From Chrysemys picta bellii (taxonomy: Eukaryota > Chordata > Testudines > Emydidae): a DNA stretch of 64,000 bases. Positions 47,640 to 56,559 of the stretch are shown here, piece after piece. The position numbers and the translations under genes are program-made. The notes below the pieces were generated by a model. It saw only the letters and a list, made by a program, of their open reading frames with translations. It was not told the DNA's origin and searched no databases. The stretch lies in the NCBI RefSeq assembly GCF_011386835.1, contig NC_088804.1, forward strand, positions 36,691,549 to 36,755,548, given 5' to 3'. The first letter of the stretch is position 1. The number at the start of each line of letters is the position of its first letter.

Positions 47640-49320
47640 CCTACCTGGAATTATAGTATATGATCTTTGAGACTGTGTCTTTCTGGGAGGTACCTAGCAC
47701 ACTTGTAGGTGCTGTGAAATACAAAATACTACTAAATGGAATAGTCTTATACCCCCCCTTCAAATAGCAGCATTGCCTGCCAGCATACTTAGTACGTGTA
47801 GCTGCATTCAGATGCCGCTGAGCAAAGAATGAATAATTGGTACCCATAGAGCTGGTCCTTGTGCTAGGAGAAACCTAGTAGATTTCTTGGAGGGTCTGGC
47901 AATTGCACTTAAATGTGCACTATTATGTGCAAATAAAGATTCCCTCAAGAGATCCGTTGCATGATACATTTGTAAAAGAAATGTGCTACAAGATCTGACA
48001 TTTGAGTCAATAGTGTAAAATGTGCTTTCTCCTTTTGGGTTGCTTTGCTCTCAGCTGAATGGCTTATTTTTCAAAGTGGGAGGAGCGGAAAAGGCAGATT
48101 TGGAGTCATCTCATGATGTTAGAAAGCATCAGAAGCAGGTAGCAGCAGTCAGCAAGGTAGCAGAGGTCACGGGGACCTATGGTGTTGGTTCTATAGCCTT
48201 TTGAGATATAGAGAGAAGGGTGGGGAATGGCAACAAACAGTGCCTGCACAAATGTGGAAATGTGGAAAAGCTCTAAGGAAAAGGCTAGGCTTAGGGTAGG
48301 GTGAGAAGTTTTCCTAGAACTCGGAATCTCAAGTCACAGTGAGTTTGAGAGGTCTACTGGAACTGCGAACATCTTCCCAGGTCTATGAATGTTCACAGTC
48401 CTGAGCTTGTTTGTACGTCAAACCCAGAACCGCGGCCACCTCTAGATGTTACATTCAAACCTAGACCAGTAATGACTAAAAGTCATTATCATCTAATCAA
48501 CAGTTCAGTGCCCTAGGCGAAATGAATTGCTGATCTCCAGGCAATTCCTAGGGGTTGGGACCCCTCACAAGAAAAAACTCTGGCAGTAAAGAAAATCATA
48601 ATTAAATGGGCACAGTGACTGAAGTAGTCTCTCCACTACAGCTCAGCTCATCCATGGCTAAGATGTAACAGTGGGATAGTCAAGCTTACATCATCACTTC
48701 ACTGCACTTGCAAGGTGGCCAGAGAGTCTCCATTCCTAATGCTTTCAGATCTGATATCTTCAGGCGCATTAATTTTCCTTGTGCACCGTTGTAGTCGGTT
48801 CAGCTGCGGACACTGCAGGGAATGTGTCTGTGTTCAAAAATTAGTCTGAATGAAAGGAAAGAAGTGTTTACCCTTTGACTAATTTCCTCCTGATTTATTT
48901 CTCATCTTGGAAAGCTTGTGGTTAATTTGTAATCTTATGTAAAGTACCATATGTGAAGTAATTTGACTTTCATCTAATCTGAAATGAGAACCTTAAATCA
49001 GGCCTCAGTTTCAACACACTGCAACCGTTTCTCTCGATAGTCTCATCACTACGGCTTTTTTCTGTTCTTCCCTATTGACCTGCTGTATCTGTCGCAGATT
49101 CCTGGCAAGGAAAAAATGCATAGAAAAAAATAAATCTGTCAATCCAATTTGTGAATTATAACTGTAAACTTTAATCACATTTCTCTTTCGCCAGAACTGA
49201 GGAATTTTAAGAGAGTCCCATTATCAACAATTAATTAAATCAAGTGTGACAGAAATGCTGGATGAAATCCTGGCTCAGTGGGCCAGAATTTCACTTGCTG
49301 TGTTTTGGAGTCTCATGATC
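47640..49320. other. Mostly unassigned DNA with a MIR/L2-like scrap
   Basis: 47645-47735 ('GATCTTTGAGACTGTGTC', 'TACCTAGCACACTTGTAGG', 'TGCTGTGAAATACAAAATAC') resembles the MIR/L2-like tail. Nothing else is recognised. Confidence 0.4.
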
Positions 49321-49324
49321 ATTA

Positions 49325-49440
49325 TATTATTTATTATTTGCATTATGGTAGCGCCTGGAAGGCCTCATGGTGCTTGGTGCTGCCCAGGCATGTAACAAAG
49401 ACAGAGAGCTCACAATCTAAATGACAAACAGGATGCAACA
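49325..49440 (+). mobile_element. MIR/L2-like SINE fragment
   Basis: 'TTATTTGCATTATGGTAGCG', 'CCTGGAAGGCCTCATGGTGC', 'TTGGTGCTGCCCAGGCATG' and 'AGAGCTCACAATCTAAATG' follow the same family order. Confidence 0.6.
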
Positions 49441-49573
49441 GGTGCATGAAATGGACAGACTGGATGTAGGTAGCTTGGAACGAAGAGGGAACAATAAAGC
49501 TAACAGAGTTTGGCATAAAAATGAACAAACTTTAATAGAAAACTTATCACAATTCCTCTATGTCTCCCTATAC

Positions 49574-49825
49574 TTTGGGTCAAATTTTCAGAAGTGCCTG
49601 ACTTTCAACGGGATTCCTAAATGACTTAGCATCAGATTTACAAAAGTATTTTGCTGCCTAAAGATGCAGACAGATACGTGCCCAGTGGGATTTTCAGCAG
49701 TGCCTAAGCAGGATGGGCACCTAACTCTCATTTAAAGTCAATGGGAGTTAGGCACGTAACCTGTTATAAATCTCAGTTGGCACCTATCTGTAGGTGCCCA
49801 AATACCTTTGAAAATCTGGCCCAAA
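49574..49825. mobile_element. Palindromic MITE, TTTGGGCCAGATTTTCA type
   Basis: Left end TTTGGGTCAAATTTTCAGAA; reverse complement of the right end TTTGGGCCAGATTTTCAAAG. The interior is rich in GGCACCTAACT and 'GGGAGTTAGGCAC' motifs that mirror each other. Non-coding. Smaller relatives may be at 922-993 and 6240-6300. Confidence 0.72.
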
Positions 49826-50287
49826 GTTCCTTTTGAAAATTTTACACTTTGTCCATAGTATTTTATTGCACAGCAGTTGCTATACTGCTGTTTATCACTG
49901 TACATGCCAGTAAACAAGATAGATTGTGCAATATCAAGCAGTGACAGCTAGAAATTAAACCTCAGAATATAAAATATGGGTGGGGAAGAATCAAACTATC
50001 AAGCCCCAACTGGATTCAGTTGGGTACCAAAATCTGAGACAGACTTTCAGTTGGCTACAAACCAGCCTTTGAGGTCTCATGTGCAAATGTAGGACAGACA
50101 TCTGTTTGTAGATATGAGCTGTGCAAATACTGGCTCTGAAGCAGCAAATGGATGCACAGGAATTTGTGCTCATATGAGTTATAGATTATGGCTGAATATC
50201 TGGCACTGGTCATTTTAATATCTACTCGATGTAGGAAACCTAGGATGGGAGAGGTTGTTTGGATGATCATGATTTCACATGTCGAAA

Positions 50288-50470
50288 TCATGGAAGTTGC
50301 ATGGCCTAAGAGTTAATGAGCAGGACCAGGCTGAACAAGGAGATCTGGGTTTTCCTACCAGCTTTGTCACTGAATTGCTGTGTGACTTTGGACAAGCCGC
50401 TTCACCTCCCTAGCTTAGTTTCCCTATTGGGATATTAATACTCACCCACCTCACAGCGGGATTTTGAGAC
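50288..50470 (+). mobile_element. MIR-like SINE
   Basis: 'TTGCATGGCCTAAGAGTTAA', 'GGAGATCTGGGTTTTCCTAC', 'TTGCTGTGTGACTTTGGAC', 'CTTAGTTTCCCTATTGGG' and 'CACCTCACAGCGGGATT' are the sense MIR order with its core. Confidence 0.75.
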
Positions 50471-50901
50471 CAACATCTCAATGGGCCTGATTCCACACGA
50501 TTAGAGCAAATGGTAGTTTTGCTATTGGTTGCAATGGCAGCCCAGTCAGGCCGCATTTACTTAAAATAAGCTTGAGGTGAAAGGCACTAGATTAGGCGAT
50601 TTGATACACCTGGACTGGCATACATCAGCCAGCAAAATCTGATAAGAATTAGCATCTGTAGGGATGTCTCCATGATAGAAGCTGAAGTAGGTGATGTTTA
50701 GGGATAACACATGTTGAATGAGCAATCTAAACGATGCGGCAGAAATTGCGGTGAATGTTTGTGGATCGGTGACAAAATAAAATCCCATTTCTGCTTGTGA
50801 TGTCATTAGGCAAGCTTATAAAGCAGACTCAGAATGTAATGTGGAATGACATCCACCTAAAAAGGAGTTTAGATGCTACCAGGTTTGTGATAATAAATCT
50901 A

Positions 50902-51197
50902 GGGGCTGGTCCACACTAACCCCCCAGTTCGAACTAAGATACACAACTTCAGCTACGTGAATAACGTAGCTGAAGTCGAAGTACCTTAGTTCGAACTACA
51001 AGGTACTTACCGTGGGTCCACACGTGGCAGGCAGGCTCCCCTGTCGACTCCGCGTACTCCTCTCGCGGAGCAGGAGTACCGGCATCGATGGAGAGCACTT
51101 CCGGGATTGATTTATCGCGTCTAGACAAGACGTGATAAATCGATCCCAGAAGATTGATTGCTTACCGCCAAACCCGGAGGTAAGTATAGACGTACCC
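50902..51197. mobile_element. Palindromic MITE with internal GTTCGAAC stems
   Basis: Left GGGGCTGGTCCACACTAACC; reverse complement of right GGGTACGTCTATACTTACC. Inside are a near-perfect hairpin, 'ACTTCAGCTACGTGAATAAC' against 'GTAGCTGAAGT', a pair of AGTTCGAACT boxes (about 50927 and 50988), and a second stem 'GATTTATCGCGTCTAGACA' against 'GTGATAAATCGATCCC'. Frames across it are by-products. Target duplication unresolved. Confidence 0.75.
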
Positions 51198-51330
51198 AAA
51201 GAGACGCAAGGATGTACACAGTTAAAGCTGAATCCTCTGTCCACATCCAGCCTCTTTGTATCTAGAAAGACAAGGAAATCTAGGAAGATAAGATTTGAGT
51301 GCATTGATCTGTGTGTACTCTGGGAATTGT

Positions 51331-51477
51331 TTCAAAGTGGTAGCTGTGTTAGTCTGTATCAGCAAAAACAACGAGGAGTCCTTGTGGCACCTTAGAGACT
51401 AACAAATTTATTTGGGCATAAGCTTTTGTGGGCTAAATTTGTTAGTCTCTAAGGTGCCGCAAGGACTCCTCGTTGTT
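51331..51477. mobile_element. Foldback Penelope-like insertion (family A) with 12-bp duplication
   Basis: The insert carries 'GGTAGCTGTGTTAGTCTG' and then two inverted 44-bp arms (51367-51410 and 51434-51477, one mismatch) around a 23-nt spacer. Flanks TCTGGGAATTGT at 51319-51330 and 51478-51489 form an exact 12-bp target duplication. The arms hold the family signature 'GTGGCACCTTAGAGACTAAC'. On the minus strand the spacer holds a degraded hammerhead end (GAAA changed to AAAA, stem III GC-TTAT-GC kept); the CTGANGA side is lost. Confidence 0.8.
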
Positions 51478-51489
51478 TCTGGGAATTGT

Positions 51490-52985
51490 GTGTCTGCAAG
51501 TCAGGTGAGCACACTTTTAAATACGGGGGCCTTTCTGGCTCCCACTTGCATCCCCCTGGGGTGGAGTATAGTAGGAGATGAAGAGTTATGATCTCTATTC
51601 CCATAGCAGCTCTGCCGCGCCAATCTCTACAGCTGAGATTTTTAGGTTGGGAGAGGAAGGAAGAGAAGTCCTTGTGTGCTGGCCCAACCTTCTCTCTGGA
51701 GGTTGCTCTCCCATTGCACCTGGAGTATATGCAGTCTCCTCGGGCTCAAAAGGCCATTCCCAGTAGTCACCGTTGAAAAGTCAGCAATTCCAACAGCTAT
51801 AGTGAGGAATGAGGTTTCCACCATTTCCCCCATACTTAGAACAACAGATAGCTGTGACATTGTGTTACCGTGGCTGGTGATTGTTCTCTTTGTGAGGTCT
51901 TCTACTGTATATTTTCTGCCAAATGGAGCTCCCAGGCAGTTTTAAAAGTGACCAGTTCCAAAAGTTCAAACAGGCCCTGATACAGGACTTGAGCCTTCTC
52001 CCACTGAAATCAAAGACCTGACCAAGGAAGGGGAGCCCAGTACATCTGTTGCTTTAATTCGGCTGATATTACTGGTCAATAAGCAAAGGTTCCAAATAGT
52101 GGCACTATCATCAGAAGGACATTACAAGAGTATCAATCATTGCCAGCGTCGATGATGTGTTTCTGCTGGCCAGAAGAAACAAAGAGGTAAGAATTATGAT
52201 TAATGGACTTTGTGGGGGTGGAATTAGTCAATAATATGTGACCTAATCACTTTCTGTATTTTGAAAATTGCCCTTTTGTTATGGAACAGTGGCTACTGCA
52301 CATGCAAAGTGACCAGTTTCCATTTATACCATACTTTTTATAGCATCTCTGCAGGGTCCAGTCAACATCTCAATTCTCCCCCAGTCACTGAGGGACTATG
52401 TGATGGAGTGGAGAGGCCCGAGGCCAGCTAAGAAAGGATGAACAAGAGCCCATGGGCCCATCTAGCTCTGCCCCACCATACCTGCAGCCAGTGCCAAGCC
52501 TGGAGGGGGAATAAACGAAAGAACGTGGCTCAGTTCCAGGCTGATGGGCAAGGCAGCGGGATGGAGCTCTGCCTCTTTGCATAAAGGGAGCTTTGCTAAT
52601 GGAGAATCAGGCCTGATAACAGGGGCATCCACTGGGGAGAAGCACTTAGCCCAAGAACGACGCTCAAGTAAGAAGATACTGGGGATGACCCAGTAGTGAG
52701 TTAACTTTACATTTTGCTTGAGAAGATATTGGGGATAAGCCCCTCCAGCCCCTCCCTCCCCCCAAAGGAGTTAAGACTGTAGGAGTGCACAGTGGACACA
52801 GGGGACAGAGACTTCCTCCCCTCCCAACCCCCTGGGGGACCCATGGCCACGTCAGGATGCCGGTAAGGTCCACAAGGGGGCATTACTCTAGCCGCACTAT
52901 TACTAGGTGAACAGCTCTAAGATCTATGACATCCTGTAGCTGCTGCTACTCCACAAATAACATGCATTTGCATGTATACGTTCTC
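51490..52985. other. Unassigned DNA, part possibly LTR-derived
   Basis: 52392-52870 is GC-richer, starts near TGTGATGGAGTGGAGAGGCC and resembles an LTR or other repeat in texture, but no terminal pair, polyadenylation signal or duplication could be fixed. No gene is seen. Confidence 0.3.
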
Positions 52986-52989
52986 TGTA

Positions 52990-53058
52990 AGCTTGTCTCT
53001 TTCACCAACAGAACTTGGTCTAATAAAAGATATTACCTCACCCACCGTGTCTTTCTAA
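52990..53058 (+). mobile_element. Penelope-like terminal fragment (family B)
   Basis: 'AAGCTTGTCTCTTTCACCAA', 'CAGAACTTGGTCTAATAAAA' and 'GATATTACCTCACCCACC' match the other family B copies. The hammerhead-like core lies upstream in the full sequence and is missing here. Confidence 0.6.
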
Positions 53059-53924
53059 GTTTTTAACGTGCAAATACTTACAGATTGGTGTATTTACAAA
53101 GGCAGCAGGGTTTTGCAGCGACTTTCATCATGGTGTGATTTCCCCCCTTTTCCCTGCTCTAGTGTAGTTCAGTTAGAAGACGGCATGAGGGCAGTATCTA
53201 CAAATCATTGTTTAGTTCTGCAGGAACAGTAGATGGCTAAAGAGTCAGACTTTCAAGTTCCTTTGGTTTCTCTCTGCACTGAGCTGTAAAGATCTTGCTT
53301 TAAAATTGAGGTATCAGTAGGCATGACCGCCCCCAGAACTATAGCCTGTTATTATCAGAGGCAGAATTATTAGTGGGGGTTCACATGGGATTTTAGGCTA
53401 ATATGACAGATACCAGATACAGCAGATTTGGCTCCTGGACTCTAACTTTGCACTCACTACAGGAATGTGTAGCAATAGATTTGGAGCTGTGTTTATTTTT
53501 CTCTCCCAGCTGTGCTTTTTAATCGGACAGCTTTCTGTTTTGTCTTTAAGGGTTCAATTCAGTTTGGTACATTGGGAAGCAAAAAAGATTCTACTTGGGT
53601 CATCACCACAATAGAGATGCATTTTGTTGTTGTTCTAGGCATTTTTTGGCTTGGAGCCATCAACTGTTCTCATGTTGTCTTTGGAGTGGGCAGGCTCTCG
53701 GGATATTTGGTGGTCTCACTTCATGGATGGAGGAAGACATGTAAAGGGAAAATCTGGGGCAGATTAGTTTGAGTGGTTGGAGTTTTGGGATACAACATCA
53801 ATAAGGAAATAGGATGGCCTGCATTGCCCTCCACGTGTTCACAACACTCGCCACTCTGCATTAAAACAATGACTGTAATCAAATCTCATGCTTCTGGGCT
53901 TCAGCCAGGCATCTGCAGTGGACA

Positions 53925-54300
53925 GGAAGGAATATTTTTGCCTGATGCACAATTGGTTGTATCTTGTTACCTTCCTGTGAAGCATCAGAGATTGGCCCTG
54001 GCAGGAGATGGGACATGGGGCAGGCTGGACCAGTGCTCTGAGGCAGTGCAGAATCTACTTTCTTAGACGCCTGGCTGCTGTGTCTTGTTCACATGCTCAG
54101 AGTCAAACTGATGGCCAGATTTGGGGTTGGGAAGGAATTTTCCTCTATGTCAGACTGGGAGGGCCCTTGGGGTCTCTGCTTTTCTCTGCAGCATAGGTCG
54201 TGGGTCGCCTGCTAGGATCACCTGGGCATATCTCACCTATTCCCTTCCCCGCCATTGCAGGGTTTTCAGGCCTTGGTGGTGCCTTGGTCTCTCTTGTTGT
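53925..54300 (+). mobile_element. CR1 3' UTR fragment (alternative subfamily)
   Basis: 'CACATGCTCAGAGTCAAACT', 'GATTTGGGGTTGGGAAGGAA', 'TTTTCCTCTATGTCAGACTG' and 'GGGAGGGCCCTTGGGGTC' correspond to the 3' UTR of a common sauropsid CR1 subfamily as I recall it. No terminal tail is seen. Confidence 0.5.
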
Positions 54301-54368
54301 CACAAAAGTTTAGTAACCTGAGAACTGAATTTTTTTAGTCTGAGGGCTTGTCTACGTGGGGACACTCA

Positions 54369-55809
54369 GGCCATGTCTACACTACACAATGATGGCAACC
54401 TAACTTACATCAACCTACAGCCACTGCAGTTATTAAATCACTTATGTGTGTGCAGTGCACACTTGGCTCCTTGTGTCGGCGGTGCGTGTCTCACCAGGAG
54501 CGCTCGTATCAATTGGACTATAAGATGGATAGAAAGCTGGCTTGATTGTCGGGCTCAACAGGTAGTGATCAAATGGCTCAATGTTTAGTTGGCAGCCAGT
54601 ATCAAGCAGAGTGCCCCAGGGGTCGGTCCTGGGGCCAGTTTTGTTCAACATCTTCATTAATGATCTGGATGATGGGATGGATTTCACCCTCAGCAAGTTT
54701 GCGGATGACACTAAGCTGGGGGAAGAGGTAGATATACTATAGGGTAGGGATAGGGCAGAGTGACCTAGACAAATCGAAGGATTGGGCCAAAAGAAATTGG
54801 ATGACGGTCAACAAGGATGTAAGAATCCCATGCACTACTACAGGCTGGGGACCGACTGGCTAAGCAGCAGTTCTGCAGAAAAGGACCTGGGGATTACAGT
54901 GGACAAGAAGTTGGATATGAGTCATCAATGTGCCCTTGTTGCCAAGGAAGCTAACAGCATATTGGGCTGCATTAGTAGGAGCATTGCCAGCAGATCGAGA
55001 GAAGTGATTATTCCCCTGTATTCAGCACTGGTGAGGCCACATCTGGAGTAGTGTGTCCAGTTTTGGGCCCCCCACTACAGAAAGTTGTGGACAAATTGGA
55101 GAGAGTCCAGTGGAGGGCAATGGAAATGATCAGGGGGATGGGGCACATGATTTACAAGGAGAGGCTGAAGGAACTGGGATTATTTTTAGTCGGCAGAAGG
55201 ATGAGTGAAGGGGGATTTGATAGCAGCCTTCAACTTCCTGAAGTGGGATTCCAAAGAGGATGTAGCTCAGCTGTTCTCAGTGGTGGCAGATGACGGAACA
55301 AGGAGCAATGGTCTCAAGTTGCAGTGGGGGAGGTCCAGGTTGGATACTAGGAAAAACTATTTCACTAGGAGGGTGGTGAAGCACTGGAATGGGTTACCTA
55401 GGGAGGTGGAATCTCTATCCTTAGAGGTTTGACAAAGACCTGGCTGGGATGATTTAGTTGGGGTTGGTCCTGCTTTGAGCAGGAGGTTGGACTAGATGAC
55501 CTCCTGGCGTCTCTTCCAACCCTAATCTTCTATGATTGTATTGTCAGTGTGGGGCGTTGTGGGAGAGCTCCTGGAACCAGTAACAGTCCACGTAAACAAC
55601 TCAGTGTCTACAGTGATGTGGCAGTGATGTTAGGACACAGATGACCTAACTACATCTGTGACTCTACGCTGCTTGGGGAGGTGGTGTTACTAAATCGGCG
55701 TAGAGAGGCACTTACATTGGCGGGAGCCAAATTTAAGTGGAGACACTTCCACAGCGAGGTGAGCGCAAGGCAGCTGACATCGACCTAAGCAGGTAGTGTA
55801 GTCCAGGCC
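54369..55809. mobile_element. GTCTACACT-type MITE carrying a CR1 insertion
   Basis: Left terminus GGCCATGTCTACACTAC and right terminus GTAGTGTAGTCCAGGCC are inverted repeats, flanked by TCA (54366-54368 and 55810-55812). The two halves (54369-54516 and about 55540-55809) are separated by about 1.0 kb of CR1. Rejoined, the MITE would be about 420 bp. A 3-bp TCA duplication would fit a PIF/Harbinger-like mechanism. Another element end, GGGCTTGTCTACGTGGGGAC, sits just outside at 54345. Confidence 0.75.
54517..55539 (+). mobile_element. CR1 LINE with RT FADD motif, nested in the MITE
   Basis: A 5'-truncated CR1. The translated sequence contains the reverse-transcriptase catalytic block FADDTKL (FADD at 54698-54709), then EKDLGITVDKKLDMSHQCAL, ALVRPHLE and ERVQWRAMEMIRGM further on, then the 3' UTR 'GGAGGTTGGACTAGATGACC' and 'CTCTTCCAACCCTAATC', ending TTCTATGATT. 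The coding part is broken: the frame of the N-terminal block (54373-54588) differs from that of FADD, a TAG follows near 54740, and more shifts occur near 55051. It is the CR1 copy that keeps the most of ORF2 in this window. Confidence 0.9.
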
Positions 55810-55810
55810 T

Positions 55811-56046
55811 CAGGAAAGTTAATCTGAGTAATTATACTTGAAATGCTACAGCAACACAGCTGCAGCTGCTCAACTGTAGTACTTTAGTATAGACACTAAC
55901 TACATTGACAGAGGCAGTAGCTAGATCAATGTAAGAATTCTTCCATTGGTTTATATTGGTTTAACTACATCACTCTGGGGTTGGGGTGGATTTTTACACC
56001 CCTGAGCGACATAGCCGGGTCAAGCTAATTTTCTAGTGTAAAGCAG
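55811..56046. mobile_element. MITE fragment related to the GTCTACACT class
   Basis: 'GGATTTTTACACCCCTGAGC', 'GACATAGCCGGGTCAAGC' and 'TTTTCTAGTGTA' are motifs shared by this MITE class as I recall it. It directly follows the split MITE. Ends not defined. Confidence 0.4.
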
Positions 56047-56136
56047 CAGGGGCGGGGTCGGTGCCTATACAAGGAGCCGCTTATTAACTTCTGAAGAGCC
56101 GCACGTGGCTCCGGAGCCACAGGTTGGCCACCCCTG
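56047..56136 (-). mobile_element. hAT-type element fragment, CAGGGGTGGCCAACC family
   Basis: Read on the minus strand: CAGGGGTGGCCAACCTGTGG, 'CTCCGGAGCCACGTGCGGC', 'TCTTCAGAAGTTAATAAGCG'. The end is typical of a hAT family, but the flanks (TAAAGCAG and ACTTAGAA) do not match, so it is probably truncated or rearranged. Confidence 0.5.
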
Positions 56137-56440
56137 ACTTAGAAGATGTCATGACATTTGAAGATGACACTAACAGCAGCATTACAAATAAATGGAATGC
56201 ATGTCATCTATTTTTCTGAAAGGCTTTTACGTTAAAGTCATTAGAGTGCCTTTTGGACTATTATCATTGAGGAGATTAACAGAGTATCATACATTTATGT
56301 CGGTGTAATTTATCTTTCACCTTACTTGATATGACTGAAGCAATGGAGAATGTCAACTACAATTTAAGGTAGGGAAAAGTTTGCATTATAAAATATAAGC
56401 TGCTATCATATAGGAAAGCAAAGAAGCCCCTGAAGATTAG

Positions 56441-56555
56441 AACAGGAGTACTTGTGGCACCTTAGAGACTAACAAATTTATTAGAGCATAAACTTTCGTG
56501 GATGCATCCGAAGAAGTGGGCTGTAGTCCACGAAAGCTTATGCTCTAATAAATTA
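56441..56555. mobile_element. Foldback Penelope-like insertion (family A) with hammerhead core
   Basis: 'CAGGAGTACTTGTGGCACCT' and 'TAGAGACTAACAAATTTATT' lead into inverted arms 56475-56502 and 56527-56554 (28 bp, one mismatch). The plus strand at 56508-56545 reads CCGAAGA, GTGGGC-TGTA-GTCCAC as stem II, GAAA (56532-56535), GC-TTAT-GC as stem III, and TC. This is a hammerhead core with one change (CTGA to CCGA). Flanks ATTAGAACA and ATTAGAGCA may be a partial target duplication. Confidence 0.75.
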
Positions 56556-56559
56556 GAGC

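Noticed and set aside
52392..52870. Possible retroviral LTR starting TGTGATGG
   Set aside because: No matching 3' terminus, target duplication or polyadenylation signal could be placed, so it is left unassigned.
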